64,000 nt of DNA from Bacillota bacterium (GTDB lineage Bacteria; Bacillota; Clostridia; Lachnospirales; Lachnospiraceae): the NCBI GenBank assembly GCA_023442465.1, contig JAEZZQ010000048.1, positions 71,790 to 135,789 of the forward strand, given 5' to 3'. This document shows, one piece after another, positions 53,462 to 63,240 of this stretch (its first letter is position 1; each line of letters starts with the position of its first letter). Both the position numbers and the translations under genes were made by a program. The notes below the pieces were generated by a model. It was not told the origin of the DNA. It ran no database searches and saw only the letters and a program-made list of their open reading frames with translations.

Positions 53462-55066
53462 ATGCCTGTAAAATACGTATTCGTAACAGGCGGCGTCGTT
53501 TCTGGCCTGGGAAAAGGAATTACAGCCGCATCTTTAGGAAGACTTTTAAAAGCGCGTGGTTACAAAGTGACCATGCAGAAGTTTGACCCCTACATCAATA
53601 TCGACCCCGGAACTATGAATCCCATCCAACACGGGGAGGTCTTCGTTACCGACGACGGAACGGAGACAGACTTAGACCTCGGACATTACGAGAGGTTCAT
53701 CGACGAAAATCTGGATAAGAACTCCAACGTTACCACCGGCAAGATTTACTGGTCTGTCCTTCAAAAGGAGAGACGAGGCGACTACGGCGGCGGTACGGTT
53801 CAAGTAATCCCCCATATAACCAACGAGATCAAAAGCCGCTTTTACCGTAACTTCAGCGATCAGGAAATGAGGATAGCCATCATTGAGGTAGGCGGAACCG
53901 TGGGTGATATCGAAAGCCAGCCTTTTTTAGAATCCATCCGGCAGTTCCAGCATGAGGTAGGACGGGAAAACGCTATTCTGATTCATGTTACCCTGATTCC
54001 TTATCTGAGAGCTTCACAGGAAATGAAGACCAAGCCCACACAAGCCAGCGTAAAAGAACTTCAGGGAATGGGAATCCGGCCCGACATTATCGTATGCCGC
54101 AGCGAGCATCCGCTGGATCAGGGCATCAAAGATAAGATTGCGCTGTTCTGCAACGTGTCCAACAATCGGGTGCTGCAGAATCTGGATGTAGAATACCTCT
54201 ACGAAGCGCCCCTTGCCATGGAGAAAGAGCATTTGGCACAGGTTGCCTGCGAATGCCTGGAGCTCCCCTGTCCCGAACCTGATTTAAGCGATTGGGAAGA
54301 CATGGTGGAATCCCTGCGTACCGCTTCAGGCGAAGTGACCATTGCCCTTGTAGGTAAGTATATCCAGCTTCACGATGCTTATATCAGCGTAGCAGAAGCT
54401 TTGAAGCACGGAGGCATCTCCAACCGGGTGAACGTCAATATCCGGTGGATAGACTCGGAGACCGTAACCCCGGAGAACGCGGGCGAACTGCTCGGCGATA
54501 CTGACGGCATCGTTGTTCCGGGCGGCTTCGGCAGCCGCGGTATCGAAGGCAAGATAAATGCCATCACCTATGCGAGGACCCATAATGTTCCATTCTTGGG
54601 ACTTTGCCTTGGCATGCAGCTTTCCATCGTAGAATATGCCCGTAACGTGCTGGGCTATAACGACGCACACAGCGTGGAGCTGAATCCGAGTACGACTCAC
54701 CCCGTCATCGCCCTCATGCCCGATCAAAACGACGTGGAGGACATCGGAGGCACCCTGAGGCTTGGCTCCTATCCTTGCATTTTGGACAAGGACTCCAAGG
54801 CATACCGCTTATATGGTAAAGATATTATTCACGAAAGACACAGACACCGCTACGAAGTGAACAACGATTACCGCGCCGCTCTTACGGAGAACGGAATAAA
54901 ATTATCCGGCCTTTCTCCTGACGGACGTATCGTAGAAATGTGCGAGATTCCCGCGCATCCCTTCTTCGTCGCTACGCAGGCCCATCCCGAACTGAAGTCG
55001 AGACCCAACAGACCCCATCCGCTATTCAAGGGCCTTATAGCTGCGGCTGTGGAGCATAAAGAATAA
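53462..55066 (+). CDS. pyrG: CTP synthase
   Basis: 534 residues from ATG 53462 with GAGGAGG upstream; an upstream in-frame extension is not supported. The synthase domain (1-270) begins KYVFVTGGVVSGLGKGITAASLG and the glutaminase domain (about 285-530) has the nucleophile Cys in GLCLGMQLSIVEYARN and His-Glu in FVATQAHPE. It makes CTP from UTP, ATP and glutamine. It is followed by a DUF1846 gene 41 bases later. Confidence 0.97.
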   Translation: MPVKYVFVTGGVVSGLGKGITAASLGRLLKARGYKVTMQKFDPYINIDPGTMNPIQHGEVFVTDDGTETDLDLGHYERFIDENLDKNSNVTTGKIYWSVLQKERRGDYGGGTVQVIPHITNEIKSRFYRNFSDQEMRIAIIEVGGTVGDIESQPFLESIRQFQHEVGRENAILIHVTLIPYLRASQEMKTKPTQASVKELQGMGIRPDIIVCRSEHPLDQGIKDKIALFCNVSNNRVLQNLDVEYLYEAPLAMEKEHLAQVACECLELPCPEPDLSDWEDMVESLRTASGEVTIALVGKYIQLHDAYISVAEALKHGGISNRVNVNIRWIDSETVTPENAGELLGDTDGIVVPGGFGSRGIEGKINAITYARTHNVPFLGLCLGMQLSIVEYARNVLGYNDAHSVELNPSTTHPVIALMPDQNDVEDIGGTLRLGSYPCILDKDSKAYRLYGKDIIHERHRHRYEVNNDYRAALTENGIKLSGLSPDGRIVEMCEIPAHPFFVATQAHPELKSRPNRPHPLFKGLIAAAVEHKE

Positions 55067-55107
55067 AAGCTTGATTTTAATAAAATGAAATATTAAGGAA
55101 CCCAAAA

Positions 55108-56592
55108 ATGAAAATAGGATTTGACAACGATAAATATGTAAAAATGCAGTCCGAACACATTCGCGAAAGAATCGCCCAGTTCGGCAATAAATTGTATCTG
55201 GAATTCGGAGGCAAGCTCTTCGACGATTTTCATGCTTCCAGAGTCCTCCCCGGCTTTCATCCGGACAGCAAGCTGAAAATGCTGCATCAGCTTAAGGACC
55301 AGGCGGAAATTGTTATCGTCATCAGCGCAGATGCCATCGAAAAGAACAAAATCCGGGGCGATCTCGGCATCACCTATGACATGGATGTGCTGCGCCTTCT
55401 GGACGCCTTCCGCGCCATGGACTTCATGGTGAGCAGCGTGGTCATTACCCAGTATACCGGCCAGCCCACTGCGGATCATTTCCGGGAAAGACTGTCGAGC
55501 CTCGGAATCAAGTCTTATCTTCATTATATTATCGAGGGATATCCCGGCGACATCGCCCATATCGTCAGTGACGAGGGCTACGGGAAGAATGATTACATCG
55601 AGACCTCCAGACCGCTGGTGGTCATTACGGCTCCCGGTCCGGGCAGCGGCAAGATGGCTACCTGCCTCTCCCAGCTGTATCACGAACACAAGAGGGGCAT
55701 TACGGCAGGGTATGCCAAGTTCGAGACTTTCCCCATATGGAATCTGCCTCTGCGCCACCCGGTGAACGTGGCTTATGAAGCAGCCACTGCCGATTTGAGC
55801 GACGTCAACATGATAGACCCCTTCCATCTGGAATCTTATGGAGAGACTACGATCAACTATAACCGAGACATCGAGGTTTTCCCTGTGCTGAGCGCGATGT
55901 TCGAACAGATTCTCGGCTACAGCCCTTATAAATCGCCTACCGATATGGGGGTTAACATGGCCGGCAACTGCATGATAGACGACGAAGTATGCAAGGAAGC
56001 TTCCAAGCAGGAAATCATTCGCCGCTATTATCAGGCGCTGTGCGATAGAAAAAAAGATATGCTGGGTTCCAAGGAAATTGTTTATAAGCTGGAGCTTCTG
56101 ATGAAGCAGGCTTCCATCAATACCTCAGAGCGGAAGGTAGTACCCATGGCGCTTATGAGGCAGGAAAACACCGGTCATCCTGCGACAGCCATCGAGCTGC
56201 CTGATGGTCAGGTCATTACCGGAAAGACTACCGACTTGCTCGGAGCCTCCGCCGCTGCACTTCTCAATGCGCTGAAGGTTCTCGGCGGAATCGACCACGA
56301 CGAACACCTTATATCCCGAACAGCCATTGAACCTATTCAGACCTTGAAGACGGACTATCTGGGCGGGAACAACCCAAGACTACATACGGATGAAATATTA
56401 ATCGCCCTTTCCATGAGCGCCGCAACGGATACGGACGCAAAACTGGCATTGTCCCAGATCCCGAAACTGAAGGGTTGCCAGGTTCACTCCACTGTCATCC
56501 TTTCTTCCGTGGACGAGAAGACCTTCAAACGGTTGGGAATGAATCTTACGAGCGAACCGACTTATGAGACGAATCGGGTTTATCATAAGTAA
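55108..56592 (+). CDS. DUF1846 family protein
   Basis: 494 residues, the typical full length for this conserved family of Firmicutes and other anaerobes. It begins KIGFDNDKYVKMQSEHIRERI and includes a nucleotide-binding-like segment PGPGSGKMATCLSQLYHEHK (about residues 178-197) resembling a P-loop. The family has been structurally solved but its function is still not settled. It may be cotranscribed with pyrG, which suggests but does not prove a nucleotide link. Confidence 0.93.
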   Translation: MKIGFDNDKYVKMQSEHIRERIAQFGNKLYLEFGGKLFDDFHASRVLPGFHPDSKLKMLHQLKDQAEIVIVISADAIEKNKIRGDLGITYDMDVLRLLDAFRAMDFMVSSVVITQYTGQPTADHFRERLSSLGIKSYLHYIIEGYPGDIAHIVSDEGYGKNDYIETSRPLVVITAPGPGSGKMATCLSQLYHEHKRGITAGYAKFETFPIWNLPLRHPVNVAYEAATADLSDVNMIDPFHLESYGETTINYNRDIEVFPVLSAMFEQILGYSPYKSPTDMGVNMAGNCMIDDEVCKEASKQEIIRRYYQALCDRKKDMLGSKEIVYKLELLMKQASINTSERKVVPMALMRQENTGHPATAIELPDGQVITGKTTDLLGASAAALLNALKVLGGIDHDEHLISRTAIEPIQTLKTDYLGGNNPRLHTDEILIALSMSAATDTDAKLALSQIPKLKGCQVHSTVILSSVDEKTFKRLGMNLTSEPTYETNRVYHK

Positions 56593-56602
56593 ATGCTATG
56601 AT

Positions 56603-56667
56603 GGAACAAGAGCTGTGCTGCGCACCCATTCTTTCCGTAATAGGCGTATTTTCCTATCACATAAAAA
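56603..56667 (+). repeat. Dispersed intergenic repeat, family B, left part plus tail
   Basis: GGAACAAGAGCTGTGCTGCG matches the left half of the copy at 41488-41510 with small changes. The end TAATAGGCGTATTTTCCTAT (56639-56658) plus CACATAAAAAG aligns with TAATAGAAGCACTTTCCTAT plus TACATAAAATAAG at 41593. The middle with the GC-rich core is missing. It abuts a terminator. Confidence 0.65.
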
Positions 56668-56699
56668 GAGATGTCCTTTCAAAATCCGGACATCTCTTT
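56665..56699. terminator. Bidirectional terminator between DUF1846 and YitT genes
   Basis: AAAGAGATGTCC and GGACATCTCTTT form a perfect 12-bp stem between two convergent genes, with T/A-rich flanks on both sides. Confidence 0.88.
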
Positions 56700-56706
56700 C
56701 TTACTA

Positions 56707-57606
56707 TTATAATTTCTTCAGGAAATTCCCGCTTACATTCACGCCCTCATTGATTACCACAAAAGCATTCGGATCATATTTGCGTATGATATATTTCAGC
56801 CGTCCAATCTCGTATTTCGATATTACCATATACAATACTTCCGCGTTGTTGTCCGTGTAAGCGCCCAGCGCCTTCCATTTCGTGATTCCCCGTTCCAGCT
56901 TCGTGAATATCTCCTGTTCCATTTCCTCGCAGGCGTTCTTCGTGATAATGCTCACTTCCACATTGATATTCTGGGAATATACCTTATCCACCGCGAAGGA
57001 GGTTACTGCAGCATAAATCAAAGAATAAATCACGGTCTCTACATCGAAGAGGAACAGGCATATAAGATACAGCACAACGTTTACGATCAGCGTTACTTTA
57101 CCTACGCTGAAATCTTTCTTCCAGCGAATCAACAGCACGCCCAATATATCCGTTCCGCCGTCGGAACTTCCCATTTTCAGGCAAAGTCCGATGCCGGCTC
57201 CGCAGAGGATTCCCCCGATAAGGCCGGATGCCAGCTTATCATCCATGATTGGCACAGAGGGAATGTATACAATAAAGAGAAAAAATGACATTGCTGTCAC
57301 ACAGATGATCGTCTTGGCGAAGAAGATTCGCCCCAGTTTCTTTATTGCCACAACGAAAAGCGGAATGTTGGCTACATAATAAATCAAACCCGCAATATCG
57401 AAGTTATGAAACGGCAGTCCCATATACTCCACCAGCACGGTACGTATTACCTGACAAAGTCCCATGATTCCCCCGGTATACAGCCCTTGGGGTACAATGA
57501 ACAGATTTACGCCGATGGCGTATAGGAGCACGCCGCCGACAGAACCGAGCAGTCTGTTCGTTTCATAGATTACAAACTTTCTATCGAGACCCAGTATTTT
57601 GTTCAT
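56707..57606 (-). CDS. YitT family membrane protein (DUF2179)
   Basis: About 299 residues from ATG 57606 (AAAAGAGG upstream). Five to six membrane segments span about 18-200, including GLYTGGIMGLCQVIRTVL and the conserved GSSDGGTDILGVLL. The C-terminal cytoplasmic DUF2179 domain is at about 215-295 (ISIITKNACEEMEQEIFTKLERGITKWKALGAYTDNNAEVLYMVIS). These proteins are widespread and of unknown transport function. It is 33 bases downstream of the EAL gene in the same direction. Confidence 0.9.
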   Translation of the reverse strand: MNKILGLDRKFVIYETNRLLGSVGGVLLYAIGVNLFIVPQGLYTGGIMGLCQVIRTVLVEYMGLPFHNFDIAGLIYYVANIPLFVVAIKKLGRIFFAKTIICVTAMSFFLFIVYIPSVPIMDDKLASGLIGGILCGAGIGLCLKMGSSDGGTDILGVLLIRWKKDFSVGKVTLIVNVVLYLICLFLFDVETVIYSLIYAAVTSFAVDKVYSQNINVEVSIITKNACEEMEQEIFTKLERGITKWKALGAYTDNNAEVLYMVISKYEIGRLKYIIRKYDPNAFVVINEGVNVSGNFLKKL

Positions 57607-57639
57607 AAATGCCTCTTTTCTTAACTCAGTCATAAGTTT

Positions 57640-60543
57640 TCAAGACAACAATTTCAGAAAATCCTCCTCTGCCATAGGCCTCGCATACAAATATCCCTGC
57701 GCATACATGCAGCCTATGCTTTGCAGGAACTTAGCCTGCTCTTCCCGTTCTACACCTTCGCATATTATGTCCATATTTAAATCATTTGCCAGCTCCACAA
57801 CCTTCTGAATTACCTTCTGATACCTCTCGCTCTTATTCTCGCCGCTTAAGAAATCCTTGTCTATCTTCAATGTATCGATGGAAATCTCCTTAAGCATATT
57901 CAGCGAGGAATAGCCTGCTCCAAAATCATCTACAGATAAATAATACCCATTTGCCTTCAGTTTATCCACCATTTCGCTTATATCTTTCATCTGTGCAAAA
58001 ATGGACTCTGTCAATTCCAGCTCGATCAACTCCTTCGGAATACAGTATTTATCCCGCAGCTCATTCAGCCTCTCAATATAATTCTTCTGCGCAAAATGCA
58101 GCCTGGATTGGTTAATCGATATGCGAACCGTCTTTTTCCCCTGTTCCAGACGCTCATTCAGCATCTTGTACACCTGCTCCATCACGTAGAAATCCAACTC
58201 CACGATAAAGCCGTTATTCTCGAAGATAGGAATGAATTCCACCGGACTCATAAAACCGTAATCCTTATTCTGCCATCTGACAAGCGCCTCCGCACCCACG
58301 ATTTCGTTATTTGTCATGCAGTACTTCGGCTGATAATATACCTGAAACTCTCCCTGGGTAAGGGCACTTCCCATGCAGTCTTCAATCGTCTTTTCCCGAA
58401 GAAGCTGCAGCTCCATCTCCTCATTGAAATAACATAGGTGTGCATTTCTCCGCTTTGCCGCCTTTCTCGCCATTTCCGCGTGATCGATCAGATTCTTGAT
58501 TGAAGTACTTCTTGTACACTGCACTGTGGTAACGCCAAAATTATAATTGATTGTAATATCATTTTTTCCCATTCCACCTTCTTCGAATGCGAATATTCCG
58601 ATTTCCCGCTTGATGGCGTCCATCCATTCCGTAATTTTTCCCTCTCTGTCGGCAATTCCAAAAATCAGGAAATTATCCACCTTACTTCTGGCAATGATTC
58701 CCTCCTCGCCGTACAGCTCGTTCAGCTTTTTGCCCACATAGCTTATGGTATGATCTCCAATCCCCCGCCCGTATGTCTCATTGATGGTAGCAAAATGGCT
58801 GATATCCATGGAAATGATAAAAACTTCTTTTCCTCTGTGCTCAAGCCACCGTTTTTCTATCGTGTCCTCAAAGGAATAAATATTTCCGAGCCCGGTAAGC
58901 CTATCCTTGTAAGCCAGCTCATAAATATGCCTGTTGTATCTTCTCTTCACCATGATAAAATAGAGCAGGACAAACACTACCGTACCGAACACCACGCACA
59001 AGATCACGATAGACTGCACCGGATTGGAGTAGATATAGCTAAGCAGAGACACCTGCTCGCCCTCCTGTGTATGGATTTCCGCTATATGCATAATTTCACT
59101 GGGGCTAAGGTTAGAAATTGCTTTGTTGAAAATAGAGCAAAGAAGCTTATTATCTTCTGCTACCGCTATCGATAAGCCATGATCCGCATCGTAGAGAGTA
59201 TAGGTTTTTAATTTCAGGTTCTTGTTGTCCTTGAACAATATCTTTGCCGTATATTGATTGACAAAGGCAACGTCCGCTTCTCCTTTTCGTACTGCATTAA
59301 CGCACTCCGTCTCCGTATCATAATAAATCATGTTCTCATTTGCGTAATACTTGGATATATATGCGGTATTGAAGAAAAAATTCTCACAGGTAGCTGCCTT
59401 CATCTCACGTCTCGGCATTTCCTTGCCCTTGCGGCGTACCTCCATATACCGCTTCTCCATATATGGAGCAGTCAGTATCACTTCGTTCTTCTCTCCCCAG
59501 CTATAATTGGTATAGAAATCGCCGACAAGGTCCACCTCGCCCCTATTCAGCAGCTCCAGACTCTCCTTATACGACTTCGTCTCCACATACTCCACATCTA
59601 TCCCTACTTCCCTTCCGAGGGCCTTGATGCTGTCGATAATAATCCCGGTATACTCGGTGCCATCATAATAACACATGGCCTTAGAATCGGGGGAAGCCGC
59701 CATCTTAACTGTCTTATGTTTGTCTACATAAGCCTTTTCCTCACGAGTCAATGCAACCTTGTTGGTAACGTTCTCCTCGAAATATTTATCGTATAGCTCC
59801 TTCTCAAAATAAGGATTAGTCAGTATGATTTCTTCCATGGCATTATCGAACTCAGCCATGATGCTCTTGTTTTTTCTTTGCGTAATCGCATAAAACGGCG
59901 CGGCGTTGAAGGTAGCTATTATCTTCTCGTTATCCAGCTTGCGATGGTTGCCCGCTGCGATTGCGTCGATGGTTTTCATACTGAGCGCCTTCTGAAGCTC
60001 CTTCTCCGTATCGAAAAGCTGAAGCGTCATGGATATGCCATACTCTTTAAAAAGCGTTCTTACTTCACTCACTGAGCCGCTGCCTTTTACAGCGCCTATT
60101 TTCATTCTATCAAAGCTTGCAAAATCATTGTAATAATAAGTCCCGGTGTCACCCGAGCGAATCGTCAGCACGGAGGATGTCATTCCCATAGGATATTCGG
60201 AGAATTCGAAGCGCTTCCTATCCTCCGGCGAATCCTTAGCGTAGGTTACGAGATCCAGTTCTCCGTTTTCCAGCATCTCCAGACATTCTGTCCATGAAGC
60301 TTCCACAAATTCATATTTCCATCCGGTATATTTCGCAATTTCCTGCAGATAGTCATAACCGAATCCCCAATGGCTGCCACCTACGGTAGACTCCTGATAA
60401 CCCGGCATAATGAAATACCCTACTCTGACTCTATCTTCGTCTTCTTCGGCATGGAGCTGCATTGCCGGAAGCAAAAGCAGCACAACCACTGCCAACGCAC
60501 CTAGCACACCGAAAAATTTTATCTTTCTGTTCCTTATATTCAT
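57640..60543 (-). CDS. EAL-domain protein with two periplasmic-type solute-binding domains and degenerate GGDEF
   Basis: 967 residues. An N-terminal signal/anchor (about 10-31) is followed by two SBP_bac_3 domains (about 38-270 and 280-500), TM at about 510-532, a GGDEF-like domain (about 545-700) and an EAL domain (about 710-960). The GGDEF active site reads KVDNF and cannot be catalytic. The EAL site is intact: EALVRW, ELTESIF, DDFGAGYSSL and CEGVE. It is therefore probably a ligand-controlled cyclic-di-GMP phosphodiesterase, the outer domains binding amino-acid-like or similar small ligands. No flagellar or polysaccharide genes are adjacent. Confidence 0.92.
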   Translation of the reverse strand: MNIRNRKIKFFGVLGALAVVVLLLLPAMQLHAEEDEDRVRVGYFIMPGYQESTVGGSHWGFGYDYLQEIAKYTGWKYEFVEASWTECLEMLENGELDLVTYAKDSPEDRKRFEFSEYPMGMTSSVLTIRSGDTGTYYYNDFASFDRMKIGAVKGSGSVSEVRTLFKEYGISMTLQLFDTEKELQKALSMKTIDAIAAGNHRKLDNEKIIATFNAAPFYAITQRKNKSIMAEFDNAMEEIILTNPYFEKELYDKYFEENVTNKVALTREEKAYVDKHKTVKMAASPDSKAMCYYDGTEYTGIIIDSIKALGREVGIDVEYVETKSYKESLELLNRGEVDLVGDFYTNYSWGEKNEVILTAPYMEKRYMEVRRKGKEMPRREMKAATCENFFFNTAYISKYYANENMIYYDTETECVNAVRKGEADVAFVNQYTAKILFKDNKNLKLKTYTLYDADHGLSIAVAEDNKLLCSIFNKAISNLSPSEIMHIAEIHTQEGEQVSLLSYIYSNPVQSIVILCVVFGTVVFVLLYFIMVKRRYNRHIYELAYKDRLTGLGNIYSFEDTIEKRWLEHRGKEVFIISMDISHFATINETYGRGIGDHTISYVGKKLNELYGEEGIIARSKVDNFLIFGIADREGKITEWMDAIKREIGIFAFEEGGMGKNDITINYNFGVTTVQCTRSTSIKNLIDHAEMARKAAKRRNAHLCYFNEEMELQLLREKTIEDCMGSALTQGEFQVYYQPKYCMTNNEIVGAEALVRWQNKDYGFMSPVEFIPIFENNGFIVELDFYVMEQVYKMLNERLEQGKKTVRISINQSRLHFAQKNYIERLNELRDKYCIPKELIELELTESIFAQMKDISEMVDKLKANGYYLSVDDFGAGYSSLNMLKEISIDTLKIDKDFLSGENKSERYQKVIQKVVELANDLNMDIICEGVEREEQAKFLQSIGCMYAQGYLYARPMAEEDFLKLLS

Positions 60544-60951
60544 TTAATCTTTTCCTCTAAAATCCACAATCATAGGCAAATTATACCACAAACCCAAAGA
60601 TTAAGATACTGGCAGAACGCTGGAAAAAAGAAGGGATGGGCTGACACTTTACAAAATTTCCAAGTACAAAGTAAACTACCTCTTATTTAAAAAAATGGTA
60701 ATATGTGTAAAAAATAAACAAAATCAAATTTCAGGGCAGGATGGTTGATTAAAAGGCTATACTCCGGCATTTGTATGGTCATAGCAGCATTGAGCCGCCT
60801 TTAAGGCAGCTTTCCGGTACACGTTCTATTACATAAAAAGAACCGGAAAACATTAACTTCCCGGCTCTTTAAAGTTCTTTTTCCATGAAAATTCATTTGC
60901 AATGCCCTAAGCGATTCCGAAAGCTTGAGACATCGCCGCCTAAGCGTTTCC
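60544..60951. other. Intergenic region between EAL and GH3 genes
   Basis: 408 bases. From 60544 to about 60740 it holds the AT-rich promoter zone of the EAL gene with no clear motif. From 60745 to 60839 there are traces of the dispersed repeat (TTCTATTACATAAAA at 60825-60839), then the GH3 terminator. A short frame over the terminator is not credible. Confidence 0.6.
60838..60869 (-). terminator. Terminator of the GH3 gene
   Basis: On the minus strand AAGAGCCGG pairs with CCGGTTCTT (one G-U), followed by TTTATG. It lies about 83 bases after the GH3 stop and directly beside the repeat tail ATTACATAAAA. Confidence 0.72.
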
Positions 60952-63240
60952 TTACAGCCCATTAAGCTCATCCACAAAGGTCCTGATATCATCCATGGAA
61001 ATTCCAGCCTCTCCGCCTCCGAAGCTTACCACTCCGCGAAGGGGCATATACTTCATCATGGCCTCCTGCATTTGCGGCGTAATAGCCTGAGCGGAAGCAC
61101 TGCCTTCCTCGTCCTTATCCGCGGTCATTATGATATCCATATTGCTGCCCATCATCTTCATGACCCGCTCCTTCGCTTCAGGATTTTTAAAGATATCCTC
61201 CATAATAGAATCCGTGGTATAGACTACCGGCAGCTTTACCGTAGACTCCACGTGAATTTCCTTTGTCAGCACGATGTCTCTGGAGGATTTTCCAATCATA
61301 ATGTCAAATTCTCCCGTTTCCACATGCCAGTCGTTAATTGCCGTATTGTAATATGCGAAAGAGCGCTTGGAAAGCCGGAAGCTCACCGTCTTCGTTTCTC
61401 CCGGTTCCAGAGAAACCTTCGCAAAATCCTTCAGTTCCTTTACCGGACGGATTACACTGCTTTCCTTATCGCTGATATAAAGCTGAACTGCTTCTTTTCC
61501 TGCAACCTTACCCGTATTGGTTATATCCACCGTCACCGTCACGGTATCCGTATCCTTGATGCGGTCTGCACTTACACGCAGATTGGAATAATCGAACGAA
61601 GTATAGGAAAGTCCATATCCAAAGGGAAAAAGCACTTCCATTTTCTTCTTATCATAATAACGGTAGCCCACGAATATCCCTTCTTTGTATTCTACCCGGT
61701 CTCCCTCTCCGGGAAAATTCAGATAGGAGGGATTGTCCTCCAGCTTCAAAGGGAACGTCTCAGGCAGCTTGCCGCTGGGATTCACCTTTCCAAAAAGAAT
61801 ATCATACTGTGCACTGCCCACAGCCTGACCGCCCAGATACGCTTCCACCACGCCCTTTACCTCGTTTATCCAAGGCATCTCCACCGGTGAACCATTATGC
61901 AGAACTACGATTACATTCTTCTGCACCTGAGCCACCTGTCTGATCAATTCATTCTGACATTCCGGCATTCTCATATGCACCCGGTCAAAGCCTTCCGATT
62001 CGAAGGAGTCGGGAAGTCCGGCAAAAATAACTGCTGCTTCCACACCCTTAGCCAGTTCCACCGCTTCTGCCAATAAAGCTTCATCCGCCTTATCCTCTTC
62101 ATCGATAAAACCCTGCGCATAAGAAATATTAGGATTTCCTGCCGCCATATCCAGCGCAGAAGTTATCTTATGGCTGTTGATATGAGAGCTTCCACCGCCC
62201 TGATAACGGGGCTTCTTCGCATATTTTCCGATAAATGCCACCTTAGCGCTTTCCTTTAGGGGAAGAACGCCGTCATTTTTCAACAGCACAATCGTCTCTT
62301 CCGCCACTGCGCGTGCAGCTTCATGGTCCTTATCCAAATCAAAATACGCCGCCTTATCTCTATTTTCCTCAAACCGGAATACAATATTCAGAATTCTCTC
62401 CACCGCCGTATCCAGCACACTTTCCTCCAGGCTTCCATTCTTCACTGCCTCTTCAATAAGCTTATCGTTCTGTCCCCCGGAGGAAGGCATCTCAAGATCC
62501 ATTCCCGCTTTCAGATTCGCCACCCTATTATTCACTGCGCCCCAATCGCTCATCACATAGCCGTCAAATCCCCACTCTCCGCGGAGAATATCCGTCATAT
62601 ACTTCTTGCTTTCTCCTGCATACGTGCCATTTACTCTATTATAAGAATTCATCACAGTCCAAGGTTTCTGCTCCCGCACCGCTCCTTCGAATGCCGCCAG
62701 ATAAATTTCCCTCATCGTGCGCTCGTCCACCTCTGCAGACACCGACATCCTCCTCGTTTCCTGGTTATTCGCCAGAAAATGCTTAATGCTCACGCCCACA
62801 TTCCTACTCTGCACCCCTTTAATAAACGCCGCCGCAATCTGAGATGCCACTACCGGATCTTCCGAATAATACTCAAAATTCCTGCCGCAAAGCGGTGAAC
62901 GCTTAATATTCACAGCCGGTCCAAGCAAAACGCTCACACCTTCCGCCTGACATTCATTACCAAGCACCGCTCCCATTTCCGTCAGAAGCTCCCTGTTAAA
63001 AGACGCCGCCGTCCCGCACCCCGCCGGAAAACAGACCGCCTTAATACTCTCATTCACCCCAAGATGATCTGCCTTATCGTCCTGCTTCCTAAGCCCGTGA
63101 GGTCCATCCGAAACCATAGACTGCAAAATCCCCAGCCTCTCCACCGCCTTCGTATGCCAAAAATCCGCCCCCGAACACATCGAAGCCTTCTCCTCCAAAG
63201 TCATCTGCGCCACCAAATCCCTAATCTTTTCCGCCGTCAT
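60952..63240 (-). CDS. GH3 beta-glycosidase
   Basis: 762 residues without a signal peptide. The N-terminal barrel (about 1-300) carries the nucleophile Asp232 in GYVMSDWGAVNN. The alpha/beta sandwich (about 310-540) supplies the acid residue, and a fibronectin-like C-terminal domain (about 575-650) includes AVQLYISDKESSVIRPVKELKDF. The last 110 residues form an extra helical tail with a conserved-looking DDIRTFVDEL end. Beta-glucosidase is the default reading; beta-xylosidase or alpha-L-arabinopyranosidase are possible. AAGGAG precedes the ATG. Confidence 0.92.
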   Translation of the reverse strand: MTAEKIRDLVAQMTLEEKASMCSGADFWHTKAVERLGILQSMVSDGPHGLRKQDDKADHLGVNESIKAVCFPAGCGTAASFNRELLTEMGAVLGNECQAEGVSVLLGPAVNIKRSPLCGRNFEYYSEDPVVASQIAAAFIKGVQSRNVGVSIKHFLANNQETRRMSVSAEVDERTMREIYLAAFEGAVREQKPWTVMNSYNRVNGTYAGESKKYMTDILRGEWGFDGYVMSDWGAVNNRVANLKAGMDLEMPSSGGQNDKLIEEAVKNGSLEESVLDTAVERILNIVFRFEENRDKAAYFDLDKDHEAARAVAEETIVLLKNDGVLPLKESAKVAFIGKYAKKPRYQGGGSSHINSHKITSALDMAAGNPNISYAQGFIDEEDKADEALLAEAVELAKGVEAAVIFAGLPDSFESEGFDRVHMRMPECQNELIRQVAQVQKNVIVVLHNGSPVEMPWINEVKGVVEAYLGGQAVGSAQYDILFGKVNPSGKLPETFPLKLEDNPSYLNFPGEGDRVEYKEGIFVGYRYYDKKKMEVLFPFGYGLSYTSFDYSNLRVSADRIKDTDTVTVTVDITNTGKVAGKEAVQLYISDKESSVIRPVKELKDFAKVSLEPGETKTVSFRLSKRSFAYYNTAINDWHVETGEFDIMIGKSSRDIVLTKEIHVESTVKLPVVYTTDSIMEDIFKNPEAKERVMKMMGSNMDIIMTADKDEEGSASAQAITPQMQEAMMKYMPLRGVVSFGGGEAGISMDDIRTFVDELNGL

